Positions 17,054 to 26,837 of a stretch of DNA of 64,000 bases are shown here, piece after piece; within the stretch, counting starts at the first letter, position 1, and each line of letters begins with the position of its first letter. Under the pieces are notes generated by a model. The model had not been told where the DNA came from and did not search any database. It was given only the letters and a program-made list of their open reading frames with translations. The position numbers and the translations under genes were made by a program. The stretch comes from Longirhabdus pacifica. Lineage in GTDB: Bacteria; Bacillota; Bacilli; Paenibacillales; DSM-105158. The DNA lies in the NCBI RefSeq assembly GCF_004115085.1, contig NZ_QXJP01000003.1:124001-188000 (forward strand). The letters are read 5' to 3'.

Positions 17054-17836
17054 TTATAAATTTCTTGCCTTTTTTAATTCATCCACAAGTAACATGTTCA
17101 AAATTCGAATGTATGTTCCCTTCATGCCTAGTGATTTTGTTTCAATTACACCGGCACTTTCTAATTTTCTAAGCGCATTTACAATAACAGATCTTGTTAT
17201 CCCTGCTCGATCTGCGATTTTACTAGCAATAAGTAAGCCTTCTTTCCCATCTAGCTCCTCAAAAATATGTTCTGCTGATTCTAATTCACTATAGGATAAT
17301 GAGGAAACAGCCACATGTACAATGGCTCTATTTCTAGCTTCTTTTTCAATTTCTTCCGTCTTCTCACGCAAAATCTCCATACCAATAATGGTGGAACCGT
17401 ATTCTGCAAGAATTAAGTCATCATCTACGAATGGTTCATTCAAACGAACAAGCACCAACGTTCCCAATCTTTCCTTCGCACCGATAATCGGAATAAGTGT
17501 CAAATACTTATTATCAAAAAGTTCCTTAAACTCTTCCTTATCTTCCGCATCATAAAAATGCAAGTCTGAATCCAATGCTGTTTCTTTGATCGTCATTAAG
17601 AAATCATTATACTTTTCGCTTATTCTTTTGTCTTCGTACACCATTTTGTACAGTTTATCGGACATCGTCGGATAGATGATAGAATGCCCCAAAATCTTTC
17701 CTCTACGGCTGATGACATATACGTTAGACAAGATTGTATCTTTCAATACATCCGCCATTTCCATAAAGTTAACAGCATGCCCTCCAGCTTTTTGCAATAG
17801 TACATTTAATTTTCTATTTTTCTCTAACAGATTCAT
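17054..17836 (-). CDS. codY: Global transcriptional regulator CodY
   Basis: CodY is the GTP- and branched-chain-amino-acid-sensing regulator that controls nutrient-limitation genes and, in B. subtilis, represses motility. The 260-residue protein is full length. The N-terminal GAF domain begins MNLLEKNRKLNVLLQKAGG, and the C-terminal winged helix carries IADRAGITRSVIVNALRKLE, the nearly invariant recognition helix. AGGAGG precedes the ATG. It is the last gene of xerC-hslV-hslU-codY. Confidence 0.98.
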   Translation of the reverse strand: MNLLEKNRKLNVLLQKAGGHAVNFMEMADVLKDTILSNVYVISRRGKILGHSIIYPTMSDKLYKMVYEDKRISEKYNDFLMTIKETALDSDLHFYDAEDKEEFKELFDNKYLTLIPIIGAKERLGTLVLVRLNEPFVDDDLILAEYGSTIIGMEILREKTEEIEKEARNRAIVHVAVSSLSYSELESAEHIFEELDGKEGLLIASKIADRAGITRSVIVNALRKLESAGVIETKSLGMKGTYIRILNMLLVDELKKARNL

Positions 17837-17859
17837 TTCTTTTCTTCCTCCTGAGTTTC

Positions 17860-19257
17860 TTATAAGATGTATTGGCTTAAGTCTTTGTTTTTAGCAATGG
17901 TTTCTAGCTTTTCTCTTACGTATTCTGGCGTAATCGTGAAGACATCTAACGTGATTTCAGGTGCTTCGTAAGATAAGTCTTCTAATAATTTTTCCAGTAT
18001 GGTGTGTAATCTCCTTGCCCCTATATTGTCCATATTCTGATTTACATCAACGGCCATAGCAGCAATTTCTTCTATCGATTCTTCCGAAAATTCAACTTTG
18101 AATCCTTCTGTCTCCAGTAAAGCAGTATACTGCTTTGTTAAAGCGTTTTTAGGTTCTTTCAAGATAGCTATAAAATCATTTTTCCCTAAATTATCTAATT
18201 CCACACGTATTGGAAATCTTCCCTGCATCTCTGGAATCAGATCAGATGGTTTAGAGAAGTGAAAAGCACCAGCCGCAATAAATAAAATATAATCTGTTTT
18301 AATAGGGCCATATTTCGTCATGACCGTACTTCCCTCTACAATAGGGAGGATATCACGCTGCACGCCTTCTCTGGACACATCTGGGCTTCCTCCACGGTCT
18401 GCACGGGCGATTTTGTCGATCTCATCAATAAAGATAATCCCATGCTGTTCCGCAAGATGAACTGCTTCTTGCATGACTTCGTCCATATCAATCAATTTAT
18501 GTGCTTCTTCTTGGGTCAATGCCTTCCGTGCATCAGCAATCGACAGCTTACGTTTTTTCATTTTTTTAGGCATCATATTGCCAAGTAATTCTTGCATATT
18601 GAGCCCAACCTGCTCGTTACCTTGTCCAGAGAACATTTCTAACATAGAAGGTGAATGGTCTTCAACTTCAATCTCAATCACCGTATCTTCTAATTCACCT
18701 TGTTGCAATTTCTCTTTCATCTGCTTTCTTTTTTCTGCTTTATTTAATTTTACTTCCTCTTCTTCTGGTTCTTCATTTTGTTCTTGATTGCCGAAAATCA
18801 TTTCCAGAGGGTTTTTCATATTTTTTTTCTTCTGGGTAGAAGGTACTAAAATATGCACAATCCTCTCATTAGCTAATTCCAAAGCTTGCTCTTTTACTTC
18901 TTCGGTTTTTAAGTTCTTTACCATTCTAATCGAAGTTTCCACCAAATCGCGAACCATAGATTCTACATCACGACCTACATAACCTACTTCCGTAAATTTT
19001 GTCGCTTCCACTTTTGCAAATGGTGCTTGCACTAATTTCGCCAGTCTCCTTGCAATTTCTGTCTTTCCAACACCCGTTGGACCGATCATTAGTATATTTT
19101 TAGGTACAATCTCGTCTTTTAGATTGTCTTCCAATAAACTTCTACGATGACGATTTCGAAGTGCAACAGCTACGGCTTTTTTGGCCATGTGCTGACCAAT
19201 AATATATTTATCAAGCTCTTTTACAATGGCTTTCGGTGTCAATGATTTATTATCCAA
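17860..19257 (-). CDS. hslU: ATP-dependent protease ATPase subunit HslU (ClpY/CodX)
   Basis: HslU is the AAA+ unfoldase that feeds HslV. The 465-residue protein has Walker [17 protein letters not shown] (about 53-68), a long charged I-domain insert (about 130-240), Walker [13 protein letters not shown], sensor region and the C-terminal DLSQYIL that inserts into HslV. The start is TTG, seven bases after GGAGGT. The gene follows hslV by 18 bases. Confidence 0.97.
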   Translation of the reverse strand: MDNKSLTPKAIVKELDKYIIGQHMAKKAVAVALRNRHRRSLLEDNLKDEIVPKNILMIGPTGVGKTEIARRLAKLVQAPFAKVEATKFTEVGYVGRDVESMVRDLVETSIRMVKNLKTEEVKEQALELANERIVHILVPSTQKKKNMKNPLEMIFGNQEQNEEPEEEEVKLNKAEKRKQMKEKLQQGELEDTVIEIEVEDHSPSMLEMFSGQGNEQVGLNMQELLGNMMPKKMKKRKLSIADARKALTQEEAHKLIDMDEVMQEAVHLAEQHGIIFIDEIDKIARADRGGSPDVSREGVQRDILPIVEGSTVMTKYGPIKTDYILFIAAGAFHFSKPSDLIPEMQGRFPIRVELDNLGKNDFIAILKEPKNALTKQYTALLETEGFKVEFSEESIEEIAAMAVDVNQNMDNIGARRLHTILEKLLEDLSYEAPEITLDVFTITPEYVREKLETIAKNKDLSQYIL

Positions 19258-19275
19258 AACATTTACCTCCTTCGT

Positions 19276-19818
19276 TTACACCTCTTCAACTATAATTTGA
19301 TCATTTGTAAACACGCAGATTTCAGCAGCAATATGCAATGCATTTTCCGCCATTTCTTTTGCAGTTAAATCTTTTCCGTGTCTCTTTAATGCTCTTGCAG
19401 CAGATAAAGCAAAATTACCACCAGACCCAATCGCTAATATCCCATCATCAGGTTCAATGACTTCCCCATTACCGGATACAAGCAACAAATGATCTGTATC
19501 CATCACAAGCAGCATCGCTTCTAATTTTCGTAGTACGCGGTCAGACCTCCACTCTTTAGCTAGTTCTACTGCTGCACGTTGAAGCTGACCATGATGTGCC
19601 TCTAATTTTGCTTCGAACTTTTCGAATAAGGTAATAGCATCAGCTACTGAACCAGCAAAGCCAGCTACCACCTTACCATTATGTAGTCTTCTCACTTTTT
19701 TCGCTTTATTTTTCATCACCATGCTGTTACCGAATGTCACTTGTCCATCCCCAGCAATAGCACCTTTACCATCATGATGTACAGCACAGATCGTCGTTGC
19801 GTGAAATGTTTGCTCCAT
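19276..19818 (-). CDS. hslV: ATP-dependent protease peptidase subunit HslV (ClpQ/CodW)
   Basis: HslV is the proteasome-like peptidase partner of HslU. The 180-residue product aligns with the family at [20 protein letters not shown] and has [17 protein letters not shown] and [15 protein letters not shown]. It starts [10 protein letters not shown]: relative to B. subtilis CodW (MSSFHATTI), reported to use an N-terminal serine, this protein has no serine at the N-terminus. Maturation to the conserved TTI threonine is therefore the simplest expectation. AAGGGG precedes the ATG. Confidence 0.97.
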   Translation of the reverse strand: MEQTFHATTICAVHHDGKGAIAGDGQVTFGNSMVMKNKAKKVRRLHNGKVVAGFAGSVADAITLFEKFEAKLEAHHGQLQRAAVELAKEWRSDRVLRKLEAMLLVMDTDHLLLVSGNGEVIEPDDGILAIGSGGNFALSAARALKRHGKDLTAKEMAENALHIAAEICVFTNDQIIVEEV

Positions 19819-19833
19819 CTTTGTTACCCCTTT

Positions 19834-20721
19834 CTAAGCCCTTGGATGTGACTTATTGTATATCGATTGCAAATGATCCCTAGTTACATGAGTGTATATC
19901 TGAGTTGTAGATAAATTTGCATGTCCCAGTAATTCTTGAACTGTTCGTAAATCAGCCCCAGCTTCTAATAAATGGGTGGCAAAAGAGTGTCTAAATGTAT
20001 GAGGGCTCACTTTTTTTTGCATTGCAGACTTGGTTATATATTTATCAATAATACGTCGAATACTTCTATCACTCAAACGTGTACCTCGTAAATTTAAAAA
20101 AAGTGCAACTTCTTCAACATTTTTAACTATTTTTGACCTAGCATGCTTCAAATAACATTCCAACGAAGCAATGGCATACTCACCAATGGGCACATATCTT
20201 TCTTTTGCGCCTTTACCAAAAACCAGTGCAAGACCAGCAGTAAAATCTATATCCCTGATGTTGAGATTAGCACATTCGCTTACTCGCATACCACTAGCAT
20301 ACAGTAACTCTAATATAGCTGCATCTCTAATCCCCATATTTTGGTTAGTATCAACACTATTCAACAATTTTTTCATTTCATCGACATATAGGAACGAAGG
20401 AAGCTTGGTCTCTCCTTTAGGTCCCTTAACAAATTGAAATGGATTTTGTTCGACAAAGTCATTTTTTTCTAAAAATACAAAAAATGATCTTAGGGATGAT
20501 AGTTTTCTGGAAATTGTTTTTTTTGCATATTGCAGCTCATTAAGCTTTGTTAAAAACATTCGAATATGAAAATACGTAACTTCAGCAAAGTGATGAATAT
20601 GTTGCTCTTTGAGAAATGCCTCAAATTGATTCAAATCGTTTAAATAGTTTTTAACTGTATGGTGTGACGCATTTCTTAGCACCTGCAATTCGATTTTATA
20701 TTGATCGATAATGGTTTTCAT
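19834..20721 (-). CDS. xerC: Tyrosine recombinase XerC (CodV)
   Basis: CodV/XerC resolves chromosome dimers at dif together with XerD. The 295-residue protein has the SAM-like N-terminal DNA-binding domain and the catalytic residues Arg in ASGMRVSECANL, His-x-x-Arg in HTFRHSFATHLLEAG, His in LLGHANLSTTQ and Tyr in IYTHV. GAGGTGAG precedes the ATG. It leads the xerC-hslV-hslU-codY operon. It is housekeeping rather than part of a mobile element, since there is no neighbouring att site or phage gene. Confidence 0.95.
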   Translation of the reverse strand: MKTIIDQYKIELQVLRNASHHTVKNYLNDLNQFEAFLKEQHIHHFAEVTYFHIRMFLTKLNELQYAKKTISRKLSSLRSFFVFLEKNDFVEQNPFQFVKGPKGETKLPSFLYVDEMKKLLNSVDTNQNMGIRDAAILELLYASGMRVSECANLNIRDIDFTAGLALVFGKGAKERYVPIGEYAIASLECYLKHARSKIVKNVEEVALFLNLRGTRLSDRSIRRIIDKYITKSAMQKKVSPHTFRHSFATHLLEAGADLRTVQELLGHANLSTTQIYTHVTRDHLQSIYNKSHPRA

Positions 20722-20757
20722 GTACTCACCTCAATGGTATCAAAGGCATACGAAATT

Positions 20758-20787
20758 ATGTTAACACATTCCCAAAACACATTACAA
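20758..20787 (-). promoter_or_regulatory. Possible promoter of xerC-hslVU-codY
   Basis: On the minus strand TTGTAA and TAACAT are 18 bases apart, about 30 bases before the xerC ATG. Each matches the SigA consensus at four of six bases, so this is only a candidate. Confidence 0.4.
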
Positions 20788-20841
20788 GTGTGAGAATAGG
20801 AAAAAATAAGTATAATGGTTATTTTTTACATATGTATGATG

Positions 20842-20866
20842 AAAAAAAAAGACCTTGTTAAGGCTA
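20842..20866 (-). terminator. Weak terminator-like element upstream of xerC
   Basis: In minus-strand sense AGCCTT-AAC-AAGGTCT forms a short stem with a single-base bulge, followed by a run of U. It could end the dprA-topA-trmFO transcript. The stem is short and the distance to trmFO is about 200 bases. Confidence 0.4.
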
Positions 20867-20915
20867 TGACTTTTACAAATATAATACACCACATCTTTAA
20901 CATTATTCGAAATAA

Positions 20916-20992
20916 AAGATGAAGAAACCCTTCTACAAAAAAGCTTTACGTCAAAAATGAGGTATACACTTATCATAAAGGTTCTTCATCTT
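20916..20992 (-). repeat. Long-loop inverted repeat between trmFO and xerC
   Basis: Eleven-base arms AAGATGAAGAA and TTCTTCATCTT, extendable by CC/GG with bulges, flank about 55 bases. In minus-strand sense the right arm runs into UUAUUU, so it could act as an inefficient terminator for trmFO. The left arm and the following TACAAA and TTTACG resemble the repeat upstream of comM (28276-28335). The rest of the 20722-21067 gap is AT-rich with no supported gene. Confidence 0.5.
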
Positions 20993-21067
20993 ATCATTAC
21001 AAAAATATATTTCTTATTTTTTATTTTATCAACTAAATATTTATAAAATTCATACCATTGTCACATT

Positions 21068-22378
21068 TCAAATTTCATCTAACATTTGCTTTAGTGAAGT
21101 AATGGAGCGCTCTGCGATTTTCTCATTCTTTTCTTTTTTCTTTCTAATTCTAGTTTCTAATGGTGGGAGTAAGCCAAAATTTATGTTCATTGGCTGGAAG
21201 TTTTTAAACTCCGCATGCGTAATATAATAGGCTAAACTTCCTAAAGCTGTCTCTCGAGGGAAAACAATTTTTTCCTTATCCATCTGTTGACGATATGCCT
21301 GTATACCTGCCATAAGACCTGATGCAGCAGATTCTACGTAACCTTCTACACCTGTCATTTGTCCTGCAAAAAAGATACGTGGCTGTTCTTTTAATTGGAA
21401 TGATTCATTTAGCAGTTTAGGTGAGTTAATAAAAGTGTTGCGATGCATGACTCCGTATCTCACAATTTCTGCTTCTTCTAAACCAGGGATAAGAGAAAAA
21501 ACTCTTTTTTGCTCTCCCCACTTGAGATGAGTTTGAAACCCAACCATATTGTATAACGTTCCCGCTGCATTATCTTGTCGTAATTGAATGACAGCATGTG
21601 GTTGTTTACCTGTTGCAGGATCAATTAAACCTACAGGTTTCATGGGACCAAACAATACAGTCTGCTTTCCACGCTTTGCCATCACTTCTATTGGCATGCA
21701 CCCTTCGAAGTATACTTCTTTTTCGAATTCTTTAAGCGGTGTGACTTCAGCGTGAATTAATGCATCATAAAATGCATCAAATTGTTCTTCGTTCATTGGA
21801 CAATTTAAGTAAGCAGCCTCCCCTTTATCATAGCGAGAAGCTAAGAACACCTTGTCCATGTCAATGGATTCTTTTTGAATAATAGGAGCTGCTGCATCGT
21901 AAAAGTATAAGTATTCTTCTCCCATAATTTCGTTTAAATTTTGAGATAAGGATGGCGATGTGAGTGGACCAGTTGCGACAATAACCGTTTCCTCACTAGG
22001 AATATGCGTGACTTCTTCATTCACAAACTGGATGTTAGGATGATTGGTTAACCGCTCGGTTATCGCTCCTGAGAAAGACTCCCTATCTACTGCTAGTGCA
22101 CCACCTGCTGGTACAGCGTGATCATCTGCACACTGAATAATTAATGAATCCATCATGCGCATTTCTTCTTTAATGAGTCCGACTGCATTTGTAATTTGAT
22201 TTGCGCGAAGGGAATTACTGCATACTAGCTCTGCAAAAAATGAAGTGTGATGCGCAGGTGTTTGCTTCACCGGGCGCATTTCAATTAATTTCACTTTAAT
22301 TCCCCGCTTCGCTAACTGCCAAGCTGCTTCTGATCCAGCCAATCCAGCTCCGATGACTGTGACTTGATGTTCCTTCAT
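21068..22378 (-). CDS. trmFO: tRNA (uracil-54-C5)-methyltransferase TrmFO (Gid)
   Basis: TrmFO makes ribothymidine at tRNA position 54 using folate and FAD. The 436-residue protein begins with the FAD-binding [19 protein letters not shown] (residues 8-26). It contains [19 protein letters not shown] with the conserved cysteine just before it (ELVCSNSL) and a C-terminal [26 protein letters not shown] precedes the ATG. It follows topA after a 140-base gap that holds a hairpin. Confidence 0.96.
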   Translation of the reverse strand: MKEHQVTVIGAGLAGSEAAWQLAKRGIKVKLIEMRPVKQTPAHHTSFFAELVCSNSLRANQITNAVGLIKEEMRMMDSLIIQCADDHAVPAGGALAVDRESFSGAITERLTNHPNIQFVNEEVTHIPSEETVIVATGPLTSPSLSQNLNEIMGEEYLYFYDAAAPIIQKESIDMDKVFLASRYDKGEAAYLNCPMNEEQFDAFYDALIHAEVTPLKEFEKEVYFEGCMPIEVMAKRGKQTVLFGPMKPVGLIDPATGKQPHAVIQLRQDNAAGTLYNMVGFQTHLKWGEQKRVFSLIPGLEEAEIVRYGVMHRNTFINSPKLLNESFQLKEQPRIFFAGQMTGVEGYVESAASGLMAGIQAYRQQMDKEKIVFPRETALGSLAYYITHAEFKNFQPMNINFGLLPPLETRIRKKKEKNEKIAERSITSLKQMLDEI

Positions 22379-22411
22379 GGTGTTGTTTCCCCCTTATAAA
22401 TATAACATGGA

Positions 22412-22447
22412 ATAGGTTGTCTTCATTTTTACATGAAAACAACCTAT
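22412..22447 (-). repeat. Hairpin in the topA-trmFO gap
   Basis: ATAGGTTGT and ACAACCTAT (nine pairs) enclose, after one mismatch, TTCAT/ATGAA (five pairs) around a six-base loop. No U-run follows on either strand, so it is not a typical terminator. It ends about 33 bases before the trmFO ATG, in what would be the trmFO part of a topA-trmFO message. Confidence 0.65.
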
Positions 22448-22518
22448 AGAGACAATTCATAACATGCTACATAAAATGATGACCTTGCTTGTAGGCAAAT
22501 AAACCAATACTCTATTGT

Positions 22519-24600
22519 TTATTCTTGTTCGACTTCTTTTTTGTAATGACAAACGGTACATTGATGACGAGTATTTTTTTTCGTTTTCTTCTCTACCATT
22601 AATCCACCACAAGTTGGACAATCTTGTGCTATCGGTTTGTCCCAAGATACAAATTCGCATTCCGGATATTCGGTGCATCCGTAGAAAATACGTCCTTTTT
22701 TACTGCGTCGTTCCACAATACGACCTTCGTTACACGTTTTACATTTAACCCCGATATCTTTCACAATAGGTTTCGTATTTCGGCAGTCTGGGAAACCAGA
22801 ACACGCTAGAAACTTTCCGAATCTGCCCATTTTATACAACATCGGTTTACCGCACTTTTCACAAACTTCATCGGAAACTTCATCTTGGATCTCGATTTCT
22901 TTCATTTCTTCCTCTGCTACCTCTAATCGTTGTTCAAAGGAAGTGTAGAATTGGTTCAGCACTTTTTTCCAGTTTTCTTCGCCTTCTTCTACGTGATCCA
23001 AATCATTTTCCATATGCGCTGTAAATTCAGCATCCAATATTTCCGGGAAAAATTCTTCCATTAATTGGTTGACGAGTTCTCCCATTTCAGTCGGCATAAA
23101 CTTTTTCTCTTCTAGTGCAACGTAACCTCTTCGTTGAATGGTTTCCAATGTTGGTGCGTACGTACTTGGACGGCCGATGCCTTTTTCTTCTAATGTTTTT
23201 ACTAATCTTGCTTCAGAATACCTAGGAGGTGGTTGTGTAAAATGCTGTTTCGGGTCGACTTTATGTTTTTTCAATTTGTCCCCTGTACTCATTTCTGGCA
23301 AGAACTTTTCTTCTTCTTTTTTCCCATCATCGTTACCTTCTACGTACACTTTCATATACCCAGGAAATTTCACTTTAGAACCAGCGGCTCTAAAATCAGC
23401 TTTGTCACAAGTGATATCAACGGTTAGTGTGTCCATCACCGCAGATGCCATTTGACTAGCGATAAATCTCTCCCATATGAGTTTATATAAGCGCATTTGT
23501 TCTCTCGATAAATATGGTTTCATACTCACAGGATCTCGAAGCGCAGATGTTGGTCTTATCGCCTCATGTGCATCTTGTGATTTCCCCTTACTTTTACCAT
23601 ATACTCTTGGTGTAGAAGGGATATATTTGTCGCCGTATTTATCCATGATAACGGTCTTTGCTTCATCTTGTGCTTGGGTAGAAATACGAGTAGAGTCTGT
23701 ACGCATATACGTAATTAAACCTACCGTACCTTCTTTACCAATTTCCACTCCTTCGTAAAGCTGCTGAGCTACAGACATCGTTTTTGCAGCACGGAAATTA
23801 AGTTTTCTCGCCGCTTCCTGCTGCAATGTACTCGTAATAAATGGAGCAGATGGATGACGAAGACGCTCTTTCTCTTTTACACTTTTTACAATAAAGTCAT
23901 TGGAAGCAATTAACTTCGTGATTTCCTTTACTTCTGCTTCATTTTTAAGTTCTTTCTTCTTACCATTTAAACCATAAAACTTGGCTTCAAATGTTGTATC
24001 GTTGGTTTCTAATTGAACAGTGATAGACCAATATTCTTCCGGTATGAATTGATTAATCTCGTTTTCACGATCGATAATTAATTTAACAGCAACGGACTGC
24101 ACTCTACCAGCAGAAAGTCCTTTTTTCACTTTTTTCCATAACAACGGACTGATTTTATACCCTACTAAACGGTCTAAAATACGTCTAGCTTGCTGGGCAT
24201 TCACTAAATCCATATCAATTTTGCGAGGTTCTTTGAACGCATCCTTCACTGCTTGTTTTGTAATCTCATTAAAAACAACTCGACAAGGTTCATTCTCCTT
24301 TAAATCCAAGTAGTGAGATAAATGCCAAGCAATCGCTTCCCCTTCTCTATCAGGGTCAGCCGCAAGATAAACTTTTTTCACTTTTTTGCGCGCATCTTTC
24401 AGTTCTTTAATGATAGAACCTTTTCCGCGTATCGTTATATACTTTGGATTAAAATCGTTTTCCACTTCTACGCCAATTTGGCTTTTGGGCAAATCTCGAA
24501 TATGACCCATTGAAGCTTTAACGATATATTTTTTCCCTAAATATTTACCTATAGTCTTGGCCTTAGCCGGTGACTCCACAATGACTAGTGAATCTGCCAT
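22519..24600 (-). CDS. topA: DNA topoisomerase I TopA
   Basis: TopA relaxes negative supercoils. The 693-residue type IA enzyme has the TOPRIM start [18 protein letters not shown], the acidic triad in [14 protein letters not shown], active-site tyrosine in [13 protein letters not shown] (about residue 296), and three C-terminal zinc ribbons ([24 protein letters not shown]). The length is normal for Bacillus. The start ATG follows GAGGGG. It lies between dprA and trmFO. Confidence 0.98.
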   Translation of the reverse strand: MADSLVIVESPAKAKTIGKYLGKKYIVKASMGHIRDLPKSQIGVEVENDFNPKYITIRGKGSIIKELKDARKKVKKVYLAADPDREGEAIAWHLSHYLDLKENEPCRVVFNEITKQAVKDAFKEPRKIDMDLVNAQQARRILDRLVGYKISPLLWKKVKKGLSAGRVQSVAVKLIIDRENEINQFIPEEYWSITVQLETNDTTFEAKFYGLNGKKKELKNEAEVKEITKLIASNDFIVKSVKEKERLRHPSAPFITSTLQQEAARKLNFRAAKTMSVAQQLYEGVEIGKEGTVGLITYMRTDSTRISTQAQDEAKTVIMDKYGDKYIPSTPRVYGKSKGKSQDAHEAIRPTSALRDPVSMKPYLSREQMRLYKLIWERFIASQMASAVMDTLTVDITCDKADFRAAGSKVKFPGYMKVYVEGNDDGKKEEEKFLPEMSTGDKLKKHKVDPKQHFTQPPPRYSEARLVKTLEEKGIGRPSTYAPTLETIQRRGYVALEEKKFMPTEMGELVNQLMEEFFPEILDAEFTAHMENDLDHVEEGEENWKKVLNQFYTSFEQRLEVAEEEMKEIEIQDEVSDEVCEKCGKPMLYKMGRFGKFLACSGFPDCRNTKPIVKDIGVKCKTCNEGRIVERRSKKGRIFYGCTEYPECEFVSWDKPIAQDCPTCGGLMVEKKTKKNTRHQCTVCHYKKEVEQE

Positions 24601-24621
24601 AGACTAGCCCCCTCATCCTTC

Positions 24622-25716
24622 TCAATCAACTAAAATATACATTGATCCTGGTAATTGTTTTATCTTATTTTTCATTAGTAAAGATAACAGAATTGTATGC
24701 AAATGTCCAAATTCCATTTTTGTATGTTCTATTATATAGTCAATTGATGTTATATTTTTTCCGATTAATGTACTTATTTTTTGTTCATCTTCATTAAGTA
24801 ATACACGTTGTTTTTCCTGAACTTTTTCCGGGACAGTGTTTGCTTTGCTAGGTATATTTTCATACTCTGCTAAAATATCTTCGATTCCCGTAACGAGCTT
24901 GGCTCCTTGCTTAATCAATTCCATTGTCCCTTGACTTTGTTTTGCATATATTTGGCCTGGAACAGCAAACACATCTCTTGAATATTCGGCAGCATGATCG
25001 GCCGTAATTAATGATCCGCTTTTTTGTGCAGCTTCAATGACTAGTGTACCAAGAGATAATCCCGCTATAATTCTGTTTCGTTTTGGAAACAGGCCACGAT
25101 GAGCTTTTGTACCAATGGGATATTCACTTAAAATAAGACCATGGTTAGCAATTTCTTTTGCCAATAATGTATGTTCTGACGGATATACCATGTCCAGTCC
25201 TGTCGCTACTACAGCAATTGTGGCCCCTTCTTTCAGCGCTGCAGCATGTGCAATTTTATCCACGCCTTTGGCTAGTCCACTGACGACTGCATAACCATGT
25301 GCTGCAATTTGGCTGGACAACCGCTCTGCTACTACTTTACCATACGTCGTACAATTTCTAGTCCCAACTACGGCTAAACCATTCATCTTTAAATATTTCA
25401 AATCCCCTTTGCAGTATAAAACCCAAGGAGGCGTGTCTATTTCTTTTAGAAGTGAGGGATACTGCTCATCAAAATAAGTCACAACATGAATGTTATGTAT
25501 GTTATATTCACTGATCTTTTGTTGTAAAAAAGGTTCATTTAAATTATCTTTTATGATGACAATTTGATCACTCTTTAGTCCTATTCTTTGCAATTCTCTC
25601 TCTTCTACATGCAGCATATCGGTAAGGTTATCAAAATAGTCCACGCATTTTTTTATCGTATTCCAACCAATTCCTTTTAACTGATCTAAAACAAATATAA
25701 TGTGACGATGATTCAT
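24622..25716 (-). CDS. dprA: DNA processing protein DprA (Smf)
   Basis: DprA loads RecA on incoming single-stranded DNA during transformation. The 364-residue protein has a short N-terminal HhH/SAM-like region, the Rossmann core with AVVGTRNCTTYG, VVSGLAKGVDKIAHAAAL and GLFPKRNRIIAGLS, and a C-terminal winged-helix region. The start has GGAGGAGG upstream. A strong promoter lies before it (25776-25805), so it opens dprA-topA-trmFO. Confidence 0.96.
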   Translation of the reverse strand: MNHRHIIFVLDQLKGIGWNTIKKCVDYFDNLTDMLHVEERELQRIGLKSDQIVIIKDNLNEPFLQQKISEYNIHNIHVVTYFDEQYPSLLKEIDTPPWVLYCKGDLKYLKMNGLAVVGTRNCTTYGKVVAERLSSQIAAHGYAVVSGLAKGVDKIAHAAALKEGATIAVVATGLDMVYPSEHTLLAKEIANHGLILSEYPIGTKAHRGLFPKRNRIIAGLSLGTLVIEAAQKSGSLITADHAAEYSRDVFAVPGQIYAKQSQGTMELIKQGAKLVTGIEDILAEYENIPSKANTVPEKVQEKQRVLLNEDEQKISTLIGKNITSIDYIIEHTKMEFGHLHTILLSLLMKNKIKQLPGSMYILVD

Positions 25717-25775
25717 GTGCCTCCTCCTCTCACTCCATCACTCTGACAACATTTCCATTTCTTTATAATAGCTAT

Positions 25776-25805
25776 ATCATATTCTTGGTTAACCAACCAT
25801 GTCAA
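25776..25805 (-). promoter_or_regulatory. dprA promoter with embedded palindrome
   Basis: On the minus strand a perfect -35 TTGACA (25800-25805) and TATGAT (25776-25781) are 18 bases apart. The spacer contains the perfect 12-base palindrome TTGGTTAACCAA (25785-25796), which looks like an operator. It is immediately downstream of the sucD terminator. Confidence 0.75.
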
Positions 25806-25815
25806 TAGTAATAAA

Positions 25816-25858
25816 GAAGCAGCCTCTCATTTTATGTTGTAAAATGAATGGCTGCCTC
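25816..25858 (-). terminator. Terminator downstream of sucCD
   Basis: A long stem on the minus strand: GAGGCAGCC with GGCTGCTTC (nine pairs), a two-by-two internal loop, then TCATTTTA with TAAAATGA, loop of five. The tail is U-rich but interrupted (UUUAUUACUAUU). It lies 27 bases after the sucD stop. Confidence 0.75.
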
Positions 25859-25884
25859 GACTTCTACATCATGTTTTGATTATA

Positions 25885-26817
25885 TTATTTTTTAACAATA
25901 CATGATTCCAACAATCCTTTTTCTTCTAAAACGGATACCAGCGTTGCGCCCATTTCTGCAGGAGTAGGTGCGACTTTAATACCACACTGCTCCATTACTT
26001 TTATCTTTTCTGCTGCTGTACCTTTACCGCCAGAAATAATAGCACCAGCATGTCCCATACGTTTTCCTGGAGGAGCGGTTTGACCACCAATAAATCCTAC
26101 TACTGGTTTGGTCATATTTTCTTTCACCCACTCTGCTGCTTCTTCTTCTGCTGTTCCGCCAATTTCACCAATCATAATGACAGCATACGTATTTGGATCT
26201 TCGTTAAACATTTTCAATACATCAGTAAATTCCATCCCTTTTACTGGGTCTCCACCAATACCTACTGCTGAAGATTGGCCAATGCCACGCGTACTTAATT
26301 GATGAACGGCTTCATAGGTGAGAGTTCCACTTCTGGAGACAACGCCAACATGTCCAGCGGTATGAATGTAACCAGGCATGATACCGATTTTACATTCATC
26401 TGGTGTAATCACGCCTGGGCAATTTGGACCAATGAGTTTGGACTTCTTACCTTCCATGTATTTGCTTACTTTGACCATATCTAATACAGGTATGCCCTCT
26501 GTAATACAAATGACAACGTCCATCTCAGCGTCTACAGCTTCCATAATGGAATCTGCTGCAAATGCAGGTGGTACATAAATAACGGATGCCGTTGCACCTG
26601 TCGTTTTCTTTGCATCCATTACCGTGTCAAATACTGGCAAGGAAACGCTTTCTCCATTCTCTAACTCTATCGTTACTTCCGTCCCACCTTTACCCGGTGT
26701 AACGCCGCCTACCATTTGTGTTCCGTAATCTAATGCGCCTTTCGTATGAAACAGCCCTGTAGCTCCAGTAATCCCTTGTGTGATCACCTTTGTATTTTTA
26801 TCAATTAAAATACTCAT
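25885..26817 (-). CDS. sucD: Succinyl-CoA synthetase alpha subunit SucD
   Basis: SucD carries the phosphohistidine of the TCA-cycle enzyme that makes succinate and NTP from succinyl-CoA. The 310-residue protein has CoA-binding [40 protein letters not shown] and the active-site histidine in [15 protein letters not shown]. It is about ten residues longer than the B. subtilis form at the C-terminus. GGGAGGG precedes the ATG. It follows sucC by 20 bases. Confidence 0.98.
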   Translation of the reverse strand: MSILIDKNTKVITQGITGATGLFHTKGALDYGTQMVGGVTPGKGGTEVTIELENGESVSLPVFDTVMDAKKTTGATASVIYVPPAFAADSIMEAVDAEMDVVICITEGIPVLDMVKVSKYMEGKKSKLIGPNCPGVITPDECKIGIMPGYIHTAGHVGVVSRSGTLTYEAVHQLSTRGIGQSSAVGIGGDPVKGMEFTDVLKMFNEDPNTYAVIMIGEIGGTAEEEAAEWVKENMTKPVVGFIGGQTAPPGKRMGHAGAIISGGKGTAAEKIKVMEQCGIKVAPTPAEMGATLVSVLEEKGLLESCIVKK

Positions 26818-26837
26818 CTCGTATCCCTCCCATTATC

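Noticed and set aside
19834-20721. Tyrosine recombinase as a sign of an integrated element
   Set aside because: Sequence and position (before hslV-hslU-codY) identify it as chromosomal XerC/CodV; no att repeats or phage genes nearby.
20782-20976. 64-codon minus-strand frame in the trmFO-xerC gap
   Set aside because: AT-rich chance frame crossing an inverted repeat and a terminator-like stem; no ribosome site or known domain.
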